In this document: piece by piece, positions 35,701 to 43,731 of the stretch
How the letters are laid out: each line of letters opens with the position of its first letter
Position numbering within the stretch: the stretch's first letter is position 1
DNA from: Myxococcales bacterium
GTDB taxonomy: Bacteria > Myxococcota_A > Polyangia > Polyangiales > JADJMO01
Length of the DNA stretch: 64,000 nt
Assembly: GCA_016709545.1 (NCBI GenBank)
Contig: JADJMO010000014.1
Span: 124,001-188,000, forward strand
Direction: 5' to 3'
Translations under genes and position numbers: made by a program
Notes under the pieces: model-generated
Told to the model about the DNA's origin: nothing
Seen by the model: the letters and a program-made list of their open reading frames with translations, nothing else
Databases searched by the model: none

Positions 35701-35904
35701 ACCGGCCGGGCGTTCTTCGACGACGAGAAGAACGCGCGCGACCGCATCATCGCCCACATGCGCCGCGACCCGTTCGAGGACCCGGAGCGGCTGCGCACGT
35801 TCCCGGCCGCCGTCGCCAAGCTGCTGCGAGCGGCCACCGCGATCGACCCGCGCGACCGCCCGTGGCCGATGGAGTTCGGTCGCGCGCTCGCCGACGCGCT
35901 CTAG
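32701..35904 (+). CDS. Ser/Thr kinase with a long N-terminal helical (HEAT-like) region
   Basis: A 1067-residue protein from the GTG at 32701; no clear Shine-Dalgarno precedes it. Residues 1-760 are rich in Ala/Leu helices (RALGRLTGPLEQM, AITAFASLPAERF), consistent with HEAT or TPR-like repeats, with no signal peptide and no transmembrane helix. A Pro-rich linker (PPPPPQPKK) leads to a kinase domain from about 781: LGEGGVGTVWLV, VLKIPKAD (ATP Lys), HRDIKPANLW (catalytic Asp about 909), DFGMV (about 947) and GTPGYLAPEQ. The kinase at the C-terminus is the reverse of the usual myxobacterial order. It ends 4 bases inside the convergent membrane-protein gene. Confidence 0.85.
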   Translation: MVQNTPEAVDPKDTAALGAAVRAGDLAALTLSEPHVAALGELFIEQALAEPLFAWCAASTERRDVRLAGLLAIAVQAGFGERVVAVARDRVVKGPLLDALGCAPLLGDGHALGAPENREARARLEILLWEAGASALEVPALGPWIFGSASVFDELVHRPAHGALRGRVLAARCLEISVRGLPRDADQELVGRSLQVLQPLLLHPEPLVWIHAARALGRLTGPLEQMEGTLLDWVLGESKVLRQRAITAFASLPAERFAMLAGQLAQIISSRDEDAWVLAAVAAATPYLFFERRDLWDRLAKRILAGEAGAIGARALARGLATLHRRGVSDPAIERPLRALRELARAARPERLDEARRWLEVTAVTDVLDGAERDPLDLELGLENLVRMAAQYDDDEADARAARFAGSLARTFEDARRIALAPGRVRHRAAAINALEACARAFALRLWNPLLATSPSGEHVDEPDLEETWRLVARAPAEMLDELRLREPREDELEVLAIRLGGYALDSCDGEDGGKTGERGPAANATCLWLRKVEGLADGSRELPAPLQSALSALFWRLVDTTRGTALGEIDDVAWLGPFAAWWALVIDRPQVLQQLAHALPMIAEGALAKCCEQADELRNAVSSGLPDGGWFAGAEEALEALFADKTELGVALSALAAALAKFKVAVGQRKDLEALCLDLVLAGDRLHHAVSDPVKALHPATAATAEDSLSRSATENAPRIAAMVARAIRTRDLSLLDVWIASLGPITSTLLEEAVKAAIRKTPPPPPQPKKQEPKVVQGYELVRPLGEGGVGTVWLVRKPGADRLFVLKIPKADALASANDVEREGILDSFVEEAKALAGLYHPNVANIIDRGVAGDAPFLVLEYLIGADLKQYATARAMSLFELRQVVLDACAGLAALHSAGLVHRDIKPANLWLRLPLAGGETFDPEKHRDPARTMPLATVVIDFGMVRAIRVAKEAGGRFVAGTPGYLAPEQVLDPVELDPRADVYALAGTLYNVTTGRAFFDDEKNARDRIIAHMRRDPFEDPERLRTFPAAVAKLLRAATAIDPRDRPWPMEFGRALADAL

Positions 35905-37055
35905 GCGCGGTCCCGCACGGCGCGCGAGAGCACGAGCGCGGCGAGCGCCGCGGTGGCGAGCTGCAGCGCCCGCACGGGGGTGTCGACCTGCCCGCGCGAG
36001 AGCGCAGCCAGGCCCATGGCCGCCATCACCGGCAGCGTCGCGCGGGTGGCCGAGCCGAGCGCGGCGACCGCGAGCGTGATCGAGGAGAGCTCGCACATGA
36101 CGAGCGGCACCAGCTGCAGCCGCACGGGTCGCTCCAGCAGCACGATTTCCTGCGTCTGGGCCGCCTGCGCCACCCAGCTCGGCATGGGCCCGCTGCCCTG
36201 GACCCGCAGCGAGAGCGCGCGTTGCAGCGCATCGCGTCCGGCGCCGGCCATCTCGATGGTGGTGCCCAGCGCCCACGTGGTGAGCGCGAACGCCACGCCG
36301 AGGCCGACGATCGCCATGCCCGCGCCGCGCACACCCGGACGGTAGACCAGGTACGCGACCAGGAACCCGTGCGCGCCCATCTCGGCGACGAGCGCGCACG
36401 CGGCGATCGCCTGGGACGCCGCGAGGCCGCCGGGGCTGCCCTTGAGGGTGGCGCGCAGCGCGATGCCCCACGCGGTCACGCGCAGGAGCGAGGCGAGGGA
36501 GAGCAGGGCGAGCTGCACCCCGAGCGCGCGGGTGCGCGGCGGGCCGAGCCCCTCGACGCTGCCCGACACCAGCACGGCGAACGCGCCCGCGAACAGCACG
36601 ACCAGGTGCTGGGGCTCGAGCGGCCGCGCGACGGCCTCGGCGACGAACGTGCACACGAGGCCCGCGCCGAACGTGGAGACGAGGCGGGTGGTCGTGGAGG
36701 TGCGCGGGTTGCCGACGGTCGCGCCGGTCAACGAGACCAGGGTCGCGAGCCCGAGGATCGCCGCGGTGAGCGCGGTCAGCCCGCCCCAGCGCCGGAACGC
36801 GAGGACGGTCTGCTCGCTGCCCACGCCGGCCCAGCCGGGGGCGAGCAGGCCCGCGATGACGTTGGCCGCGACGCCGGCGAGGAGGAGGGGGACGAGCAGG
36901 CCGATGCCGAAGCGATCACGCGCTTCGGGCAGGGAGATCCGCGAGGAGGGCTCGGAAGAAGGGCCCGGCTCGGCGCTGCGAGGCGTGCTCGCCTCGTCGC
37001 GTGGCGGCGATCCCGACGGCTCCTTCTGCGGTCCTTCCGGAGGCGTGCTCGGCAC
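35901..37055 (-). CDS. Multi-pass membrane protein of unknown function
   Basis: A 384-residue protein. A hydrophilic Pro/Ser-rich N-terminus (about 1-50) is followed by about nine hydrophobic stretches (FGIGLLVPLLLAGVAANVI, LTALTAAILGLATLVSL, LVVLFAGAFAVLVSG and later ones). No transporter motif is recognised. Its start lies four bases past the YbjN gene stop, so they form one operon. It is convergent with the kinase gene (overlap of TAG stops). Confidence 0.65.
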   Translation of the reverse strand: MPSTPPEGPQKEPSGSPPRDEASTPRSAEPGPSSEPSSRISLPEARDRFGIGLLVPLLLAGVAANVIAGLLAPGWAGVGSEQTVLAFRRWGGLTALTAAILGLATLVSLTGATVGNPRTSTTTRLVSTFGAGLVCTFVAEAVARPLEPQHLVVLFAGAFAVLVSGSVEGLGPPRTRALGVQLALLSLASLLRVTAWGIALRATLKGSPGGLAASQAIAACALVAEMGAHGFLVAYLVYRPGVRGAGMAIVGLGVAFALTTWALGTTIEMAGAGRDALQRALSLRVQGSGPMPSWVAQAAQTQEIVLLERPVRLQLVPLVMCELSSITLAVAALGSATRATLPVMAAMGLAALSRGQVDTPVRALQLATAALAALVLSRAVRDRA

Positions 37056-37059
37056 TCTC

Positions 37060-37548
37060 CTAGGCCTCGCCCCAGCCCTTGTGCTCGAGGTTCTTCTTGA
37101 GCGCGGAGAGCGCAGACTCCTCGAGGAGCTGCTGCATGGTCTGGCCGCCGGCCTCGGCCACGACCTTGTCGTCGTACTCGTCGGAGACGAGGGCGACGTC
37201 GCGCAGGGTGGCGAGCAGCTCCTCGCTGTTCAGGGTCTCGCCCCCGAGCAGCGTATGACTGAAGGTCACGCAGCCGCCGTCGACCACGAAGCCGAAGGCG
37301 CCGAAGCGCATGCGCGCGTTGAGCCGCAGCAGCTTCATGGCGAGGTCGGGGTTCATGTCGACGCCGCGGGCCAGCTGGGCCACGAACCGCACGATGGCGC
37401 GGTCGTCGCCCCAGTCCGCGACCATCAGGTGCACGTAGGCGCTGCCCTGACGGACGACATAGAAGCCCTTGTCGATCTGCTGGAAAGCAGGGCTCTTCTC
37501 GAGGGTCTTCTCGACCTTGGCGCAGGACCTACGGGACGCATCGTTCAT
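37060..37548 (-). CDS. YbjN-domain protein
   Basis: A 162-residue cytosolic protein. YbjN-like features: a helix-rich N-terminus (VEKTLEKSPAFQQID), then the strand-rich centre with VHLMVADWGDDRAIVRFVAQLARG, and LLRLNARMRFGAFGFVVDGG followed by FSHTLLGGETLNSEELLATL. The family resembles type III secretion chaperones in fold and is often tied to motility or stress. It is the first gene of a two-gene operon with the membrane protein and is divergent from fbp. Confidence 0.75.
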   Translation of the reverse strand: MNDASRRSCAKVEKTLEKSPAFQQIDKGFYVVRQGSAYVHLMVADWGDDRAIVRFVAQLARGVDMNPDLAMKLLRLNARMRFGAFGFVVDGGCVTFSHTLLGGETLNSEELLATLRDVALVSDEYDDKVVAEAGGQTMQQLLEESALSALKKNLEHKGWGEA

Positions 37549-37631
37549 GGCGGCGACCGCAGCCTAAACCCCGAAAGGGTCGCGCGTCGAGCGCCCTTGA
37601 ACCGCCGGGCTCGCCGTTCCAGAAGACAAGG

Positions 37632-38660
37632 ATGCAGACCTCCTGGCGGCCGCCGGATTCTGGGACCGTGGGCATCACCCTCGAGGCGCACGTCGCCCAG
37701 CAGATGGCGATGTCGCCGGGCGCCTCCGGGCACTTCACGTCCCTGCTCTACCAGCTCTGCCTCGCGGCCAAGCTCGTCGACTCGCGCGTCCGCCAGGCTG
37801 GGCTCGCCGGGGTCCTCGGCTACACCGGCGACGTGAACGTCCAGGGCGAGCGGGTGCAGAAGCTCGACGAGCTCGCCAACGAGACCTTCATCACCGTGGT
37901 CAAGCGCGGGGGAAAGGTCTGCGCGGTCGCGAGCGAGGAGCTCGAAGAGGTGGCCTACGTGCCCGGCGCCGGCCGCTACGTCCTCACCATCGACCCGCTC
38001 GACGGCTCCTCCAACATCGACTGCAACGTCTCGATCGGCACGATCTTCGGCATCTACCGCCGGCTCTCCGACTCGGCCGGCCCGGCCGACCTCGGCGACG
38101 TGCTGCAGCCCGGCAGCGCCCTCCGCGCCGCGGGGTACGTCGTCTACGGCCCGAGCACGATGCTGGTCTACTCGGCCGGCGCCAAGTTCGGCGTGCACGG
38201 GTTCACCCTCGACCCGACCATCGGCGAGTTCTTCCTCTCGCACCGCGACATGCGCATCCCCGACCACGCCTCGACCTACTCGGTCAACGAGGGCAACTGG
38301 GTGCGCTGGGAGCAGAGCACGCGCGACTGGATCGACTGGCTCAAGCAGGAGGGCGAGGGCCCCAAGCGCCCCTTCGGCGCGCGCTACGTCGGCTCGCTCG
38401 TGGCCGACGCGCACCGCACGCTGCTCAAGGGCGGCGTGTTCGCCTACCCCGCCGACCAGAAGGCCAAGGAGGGCAAGCTCCGCCTGCTCTACGAGGCCAA
38501 CCCGTTCGCGTTCATCTTCGAGGCCGCCGGAGGCCGCGCGAGCGACGGCCGCCGTCGCATCCTCGACATCCCGCCCGAGAAGCTGCACCAGCGCACGCCG
38601 CTGGTCCTCGGCTCGGCCGACTGCGTCGCCGACTTCGAGCGCTTCGCCGCCAAGAAATGA
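37632..38660 (+). CDS. fbp: Fructose-1,6-bisphosphatase, class 1
   Basis: A 342-residue gluconeogenic enzyme converting fructose 1,6-bisphosphate to fructose 6-phosphate. Diagnostic features: DPLDGSSNIDCNVSIGTIFGIY (metal site), ASEELEEV, YGPSTMLVY and RYVGSLVADAHRTLLKGGVFAYP (AMP/substrate segment), close to the normal length of about 335. The start has no strong ribosome-binding site. Its stop overlaps the HAD phosphatase ATG (ATGA), so both are made together. Confidence 0.95.
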   Translation: MQTSWRPPDSGTVGITLEAHVAQQMAMSPGASGHFTSLLYQLCLAAKLVDSRVRQAGLAGVLGYTGDVNVQGERVQKLDELANETFITVVKRGGKVCAVASEELEEVAYVPGAGRYVLTIDPLDGSSNIDCNVSIGTIFGIYRRLSDSAGPADLGDVLQPGSALRAAGYVVYGPSTMLVYSAGAKFGVHGFTLDPTIGEFFLSHRDMRIPDHASTYSVNEGNWVRWEQSTRDWIDWLKQEGEGPKRPFGARYVGSLVADAHRTLLKGGVFAYPADQKAKEGKLRLLYEANPFAFIFEAAGGRASDGRRRILDIPPEKLHQRTPLVLGSADCVADFERFAAKK

Positions 38661-39448
38661 AGCAAGAGCCGGTCGCGCGCCTGGTCTCGCGCCTCGAGGT
38701 CGCCCTCCACGGCGTGGGCGGTGATGCCCGTCACGGGCGCGTGGTGCTCGCCGCCGACGGCGACGGCACCCTCTGGACGGGCGACGTCGGTGACGCCTTG
38801 TTCGAGGAGGCCCTCGCGCAGGGCTGGGTCACCGAGGCCGCGCGGCCGGCGCTGCTCGCCGAGGCGCGGGCGCACGGCGTCACCGCCGAAGGAGACGCCG
38901 CGACGATCGCGCGCGCCCTCGACGTCGCGCACCGCGAGGGCCGCTACCCCGAGGACCGCGCCTACGCGATGATGGCGTGGTGCATGGCCGGCATGCGCGA
39001 AGAGGCGCTCCGTGCGGCCGCCCACGAGCTCTTGCTCGGCGCGTTCGGCTTGCACGACCGGCTCATCCCCGAGGCGATCGCGCTGCTCACCTGGGCCTCC
39101 ACCCGCAGGGTCCCCATCCTCGTCATCAGCGCCTCGCCGCGTGCCATCGTCGGGCCCGCGGCCGAGCTCGTGCGGCAGCGGATCGGTGGCGGCGTCGTCG
39201 AGGTGCGTTCGATGACCCCCACGCTGATCGACGGCGTCATCCAGCCCGCCATCGACGGCCCCATCGTCTACGGCGAGGGCAAGGTGGTGGCGCTCGCCGA
39301 GCGGCGCGAAGGGCGCCACGTGCTCGCCGCCCTCGGCGACAGCCGCTTCGATCTGCCGATGCTGGCGCTCGCCGAGTTCGCGGTCGCGATCCGCCCCAAG
39401 CCCACGCTGCTCGCCTCCGCGCCCGAGCGCGTCGTGCAAGCGGTCTAG
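38657..39448 (+). CDS. HAD-superfamily phosphatase, SerB-like
   Basis: A 263-residue cytosolic hydrolase. Motif I is AADGDGTLW (nucleophile Asp), motif II is VISASP (Ser), motif III Lys is in GEGKVVAL and motif IV is GDSRFDLPML. A helical cap lies between I and II (about 50-140). The layout resembles phosphoserine phosphatase. Translational coupling to fbp suggests a carbon-metabolism substrate; it converges on rluD with a 4-bp overlap. Confidence 0.8.
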   Translation: MKQEPVARLVSRLEVALHGVGGDARHGRVVLAADGDGTLWTGDVGDALFEEALAQGWVTEAARPALLAEARAHGVTAEGDAATIARALDVAHREGRYPEDRAYAMMAWCMAGMREEALRAAAHELLLGAFGLHDRLIPEAIALLTWASTRRVPILVISASPRAIVGPAAELVRQRIGGGVVEVRSMTPTLIDGVIQPAIDGPIVYGEGKVVALAERREGRHVLAALGDSRFDLPMLALAEFAVAIRPKPTLLASAPERVVQAV

Positions 39449-40410
39449 CGCAGCGCGCGCACCGCGGCGGCGAAGTCCTCGGGCCACGGGGCCTCGAAGC
39501 GCACGCGCTTCCCGGTGGTCGGGTGATCGAAGCCGAGCACCCGCGCGTGCAGCGCTTGCCGCGCGAGAGCGTCGGCCGCGGCCCTCGCGCGCGGATCGGC
39601 GGGGGGGCGACCGTAGAGCGGGTCGCCGAGGAGGGGCGCGCCCGCCTCCGAGAGGTGCACGCGGATCTGGTGCGTGCGACCGGTCTCGAGGCGACACTCG
39701 ATCCGCGCCACCCCGCAGGCGAGCCGTTCGACGACGACCACGTGGGTCCGTGCGCGTTTCTCGCCGGATTTGCCGGTGAATTTCAGGCGATCGCGGGGGT
39801 GTCGCCCGTAGGCCGTGTCGAGGTCGAGGCGGTCCGCGAGGGGACCGACGGCGAGCGCGTCGTAGACCCGCTCGATCGTGTGCGCGGAGAACTGCGCCTT
39901 GAGGGCCTCGCGCGCGACCGCGGTGCGCGCGACCACGAGCAGGCCGCTCGTCCCCCGGTCGATGCGGTGCACGATCCCGGGGCGCAGCGCCGCGTCTTCG
40001 CCGTCGGGATCCGCGTCGGCGAGGTCGCCCAGCGCGAGGAGGCCGTGCACCAGGGTGCCCTCCCAATGACCTTTGGAGGGGTGCACGACGAGCCCGGCCG
40101 GCTTGTCGACGACGATCACCGCCGCGTCCGCGTGGACGACGCGGAACACGACCGAGGGGTCGGGCTTCGCCGCGCTCGGGAGCGGTGGCGGTGGCGTGAC
40201 GACGAGCCGCTCGCCGCCGCGGACCGTGGCCGAAGGGCGCACGACGCGGCCGTCGACGAGCACTGCGCCCTCGCTGATCCAGCGGGAAATCTCCGCGCGA
40301 GAGCGATCGGAGAGCAGCGCGACGACGGCGCGGTCGAGCCGTTCGCCGGCGAGCGACGCGGGGACGACGAGCTCGAGCGGAGCCCGGCCCGTGGCCAGTC
40401 CGGTCACCAC
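39445..40410 (-). CDS. rluD: Pseudouridine synthase, RluA/RluD family
   Basis: A 321-residue rRNA-modifying enzyme. An S4 RNA-binding domain is at about 15-85 (LDRAVVALLSDRSRAEISRWI), then the catalytic core with LVVDKPAGLVVHPSKGH-like motif I and the active-site HRIDRGTSGLLVVA (catalytic Asp), LETGRTHQIRVHL and PLYGRPP motifs. RluD-type enzymes modify 23S rRNA helix 69, but which sites are made here is not shown by sequence. Its start overlaps the small upstream gene by 7 bases. Confidence 0.9.
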   Translation of the reverse strand: MVTGLATGRAPLELVVPASLAGERLDRAVVALLSDRSRAEISRWISEGAVLVDGRVVRPSATVRGGERLVVTPPPPLPSAAKPDPSVVFRVVHADAAVIVVDKPAGLVVHPSKGHWEGTLVHGLLALGDLADADPDGEDAALRPGIVHRIDRGTSGLLVVARTAVAREALKAQFSAHTIERVYDALAVGPLADRLDLDTAYGRHPRDRLKFTGKSGEKRARTHVVVVERLACGVARIECRLETGRTHQIRVHLSEAGAPLLGDPLYGRPPADPRARAAADALARQALHARVLGFDHPTTGKRVRFEAPWPEDFAAAVRALR

Positions 40411-40667
40411 ATCTTCGAGCGGATGTGCCCCTTGCCGCGGATGAGCAGGTCGACGATCGCCCGGTCGTAGAAGTTCCTGCCGTAGAGGTCGGGCGAGACG
40501 CGCGAGTTGTAGAGGGCACGACCCTCCTCGATGTCCGCGGCGACCTCGTCGAACAGGGTGTCGTTGGCGACGCCCTTCTCGATCTTCTCGGCGTTGTACA
40601 GGGAGAGGTCGCTGGCGATGGCACGCGCCAGGCGCCGCGCGGCCTCCTCGATCTCGATCAGGGCCAT
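40404..40667 (-). CDS. Small conserved-looking protein upstream of rluD, 87 residues
   Basis: Starts at the ATG at 40667 and runs as a helical protein: EEAARRLARAIASDLSLYNAEKI, then NDTLFDEVAADIEEGRALYNSR and PDLYGRNFYDRAIVDLLIRGKG. There is no signal peptide. The stop lies inside the rluD start region (7-bp overlap), giving tight coupling. The composition and position suggest a conserved myxobacterial protein; I do not recognise a domain. Confidence 0.7.
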   Translation of the reverse strand: MALIEIEEAARRLARAIASDLSLYNAEKIEKGVANDTLFDEVAADIEEGRALYNSRVSPDLYGRNFYDRAIVDLLIRGKGHIRSKMW

Positions 40668-40758
40668 GGGGAGCAGCTTACACCGACGGAACGGCGCCGG
40701 GCAAAGACCTGTGTTCGGGCGGCCCGCCAGGAAGTTCTGCGCCAGCGCACCTGATGGG

Positions 40759-40787
40759 TTGAACTAATGCGCCGCCTCGGATACGTC
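40759..40787 (+). promoter_or_regulatory. Weak promoter candidate upstream of mglB
   Basis: TTGAAC (40759-40764) with a 15-17 bp spacer before GATACG/TACGTC (40780-40787), about 57 bp before the mglB ATG. It resembles a housekeeping promoter but no sequence nearby is strong. The interval 40668-40843 is the shared upstream region of mglB and the divergent small gene. Confidence 0.3.
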
Positions 40788-40843
40788 TCGTAGTCCCGGC
40801 AGTCCTCCGTCGCTCCCCGAGATTCCGACCAGAAGAGGCGTTG

Positions 40844-41326
40844 ATGGCGAAAGACCAGATGGTCATGTACGAGGAGGAGTTCAACCAGATCCAGGTTGTC
40901 GTCGACAAACTGGTGAAGGATGCGAACGCCAAGGTCGTCTTCATCGTCGACAAGAACGGCCAGCTCATCGCGGCGGCCGGCGACATCGAGAACCTCGACA
41001 CCACCTCGCTCGCCTCCCTCACCGCCGGCAACATCGCTGCGACGGGTGGCATGGCAAAGCTCCTGCGCGAGGACGAGTTCGCGACGCAGTACCACGAGGG
41101 CACCAAGCAGAACGTCCACATCCAGCTCGTGGGCAACCGCGTGATCCTGGTCGTGATCTTCGACTCGCGCAGCTCCCTCGGCCTCGTCCGCCTCCGCGTC
41201 AAGAAGGCGAGCGACGAGCTCAACAAGATCTTCGAGTCCCTGCTCAAGAAGGTGCAGGAGCCAGGCGCCGACACGCCCTTCGCCGAAATCTCGGACGAGG
41301 ACATCGACAACCTGTTCAACGACTGA
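40844..41326 (+). CDS. mglB: MglB, GTPase-activating roadblock protein of the polarity switch
   Basis: A 160-residue Roadblock/LC7 protein. It begins MAKDQMVMYEEEFNQI and carries NAKVVFIVDKNGQLIAAAGDI, DTTSLASLTAGN, and the C-terminal RLRVKKASDELNKIFESLLKK and AEISDEDIDNLF end, matching Myxococcus MglB closely. MglB sits mainly at the lagging pole and stimulates GTP hydrolysis by MglA. An AGAGG precedes the ATG at 40844; a TTG three bases earlier is in frame but unlikely. The gene is immediately followed by mglA. Confidence 0.95.
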   Translation: MAKDQMVMYEEEFNQIQVVVDKLVKDANAKVVFIVDKNGQLIAAAGDIENLDTTSLASLTAGNIAATGGMAKLLREDEFATQYHEGTKQNVHIQLVGNRVILVVIFDSRSSLGLVRLRVKKASDELNKIFESLLKKVQEPGADTPFAEISDEDIDNLFND

Positions 41327-41344
41327 GGAGCTGCGAGCCGAACG

Positions 41345-41938
<594 letters not shown>

Positions 41939-41980
41939 CCGGTTCAGCGATCGGTGGTGGCGACGACCCGTCCCGCAGCG

Positions 41981-42813
41981 ATGCAGGGCGGGTCGTCACG
42001 CTTCCGGCCGTCGCGCAGACGGCGTTCTGGACCGCCGCGTGTCGGGCCGACGAGTCCGCGCGCGCCTCGGCGCGCATCCACGACCCGTGGGCGGCGGTGC
42101 TCGCGGGCGAGGGGGGCCTCGCGGTCGGTCGCGCCCTCGAGCGCGAGGGCCGCGCGCACGAGGCGATCGTGGCGCGCACCTGCGTGGTCGACGAGTTCGT
42201 GGCCGCGGCGGCCCGCGAGGTCGACGCGGTGTACAGCTTCGGCGCCGGCCTCTGCACGCGCCGGCTCCGCCTCGGGATCGAGCTGCCGTGGACCGAGGTC
42301 GATCTCCCGGCGCTGGTCGCCTGGAAGAACGTGGCCGCTGCACCGCTCCCGGGCGCGGACAAGGTCCGGCGGGTCGGGCTCGATCTGCGCGACGCATCGG
42401 CGGTCTCCCGCTTGCTCGCCGAGCGCGTCGAGCCGCGTCTCCTCGTCGTCCTCGAGGGGGTGCTCGTCTACCTCGAAGAGAGGGAGGTCGTCGCGTTGTT
42501 GACCGCGCTCGGGGCGCGCGTCGGCTCCACCCGGGTGGTGCTCGACCTCGGCGGCGGGCTCTGGGCGAGCCTGTTCGCGCGACGCACGCGCACCACGGTG
42601 GGCGCGCACGGGACCCCGTATCGCACGAGCCTCCGTCAGGGTCGCAAGGCGCTCGCGAAGGCCGGCTTCGAGGTGCTCGCCGATCGGTCGCTCGTCGACT
42701 GGGACGCGGCCACCCCGGCGCCGCGCTTCTACCGCCCGCCGAGCGCCTGGATCGTGCCGGGCTTCGCCGACGTGGCGCGGGTCCTCGAGGCCCGAGCGCC
42801 CCGGCGGCCCTGA
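41981..42813 (+). CDS. SAM-dependent methyltransferase, LCM/PPM1-like (start region frameshifted)
   Basis: The body from about 42001 reads TAFWTAACRADESARASAR, HDPWAAVLAGEG, FVAAAAREVDAVYSFGAGLC, ELPWTEVDLPALVAWK, LVVLEGVLVYLEEREV and DLGGGLWA: the LCM/tetracenomycin-type O-methyltransferase pattern. No start codon lies upstream in that frame. Adding one G to the run at 41990-41992 joins it to an ATG at 41981 (or a GTG at 41954), so I draw the gene from there. The likely length is about 275. It follows mglA with no long gap, and whether it is co-transcribed is unknown. A restart at the GTG at 42097 is a weaker option. Confidence 0.75.
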
Positions 42814-42815
42814 GC

Positions 42816-43688
42816 TCAGAGCCCGCGCTGGCCCTCGGGCCGGAGCGGGATGCGCCCGTCGAGCGCGGCGTCGATCGTCGCGACGATGCGCGCGCGGTCG
42901 CGCGGCAGGCGGCCGCCGAGGGGCAGGTAGTTCGAGGCGTGGTTGGTGCGGAACACCGCGTCCGTCGGCGCGGCCTGGGCCACCATGGTGCGCAGCTCGC
43001 GCAGCAATTCGGGCACCGCGGGCACCGCGAAGCGACCGCGCGCGGCCAGCGTGGCGAGCGGGGTGCCCGGCACCACCGTGACGGTGAGCGCCGAGAAGAA
43101 CGCGGGATCCATGCGCGTGACGAGGTCCGCCGTGCCCCTTGCGTGCTCGTCGGCGCGGTCGCCGCCGATGCCGAGCAACACGATGACCGAGAGCGCGAGG
43201 GAGGCGGCCCGGGCGCGGCGCGCGGCCTCCACGTGCTCGTCGAAGCCATCGCCCTTCGCGATGCGCTTGAGGGTGAGCGGGTCGCCCGACTCGGGGCCCA
43301 CGTAGAGCATGCGGAGGCCCTCGCGCCGGAGCTGCGCGAGCTCGTCGTCGGTCTTCTCGAGGACGTTGCGGGCCATCGCGTAGCAGGACACGCGGGTGAG
43401 CTTCGGGAACTGGCGTCGCGCCTCGGCGAGGATCGGCGACCAGTGCTCCATCGGCATCGTGAGCGCGTCGCCGTCGGCGACGAACAGCTTCTCGACCTCG
43501 TCGCCGAAGGCGGCGCCCGCGGCGCGCAGATCTTCGAGGCACTCCTCGAGCGGCCGCAGCCGGAACACCGGCTTGTCCCGGTACATGTCGCAGTAGGTGC
43601 ACTTGTTCCAGGAACAGCCGATGGTCGCCTGCAGGATGAGCGAGTCGGCCTCGGACGGCGGGCGGTACAGCTTGCCTTCGTAGCGCAC
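42816..43688 (-). CDS. Radical SAM protein
   Basis: A 290-residue enzyme starting at GTG 43688. The cluster motif is CSWNKCTYC (CX4CX2C, a spacing used by some radical SAM subfamilies rather than CX3CX2C). The SAM domain continues with LFVADGDALTMP, RMLYVGPESGDPLTLKRI (conserved Glu-Ser-Gly) and LSVIVLLGIGGDRADEH. Product unknown; the family includes coproporphyrinogen-like and tRNA-modifying enzymes and many of unknown role. Convergent with the methyltransferase. Confidence 0.85.
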   Translation of the reverse strand: MRYEGKLYRPPSEADSLILQATIGCSWNKCTYCDMYRDKPVFRLRPLEECLEDLRAAGAAFGDEVEKLFVADGDALTMPMEHWSPILAEARRQFPKLTRVSCYAMARNVLEKTDDELAQLRREGLRMLYVGPESGDPLTLKRIAKGDGFDEHVEAARRARAASLALSVIVLLGIGGDRADEHARGTADLVTRMDPAFFSALTVTVVPGTPLATLAARGRFAVPAVPELLRELRTMVAQAAPTDAVFRTNHASNYLPLGGRLPRDRARIVATIDAALDGRIPLRPEGQRGL

Positions 43689-43731
43689 GGCCCTCGCAGC
43701 CTACCGCGATCCGAGCTACTTCGCCGTCGTC

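Noticed and set aside
32560..36654. A very long open frame antisense to the kinase gene
   Set aside because: It runs opposite well-conserved kinase and membrane-protein coding sequence. In such GC-rich DNA stop codons are rare on the other strand, and the translation is Arg/Gly-rich without domains.
42039..43249. Frames in other phases over the methyltransferase and radical SAM genes
   Set aside because: They are Arg/Gly/Pro-rich, lack family motifs and overlap clearly conserved coding sequence.
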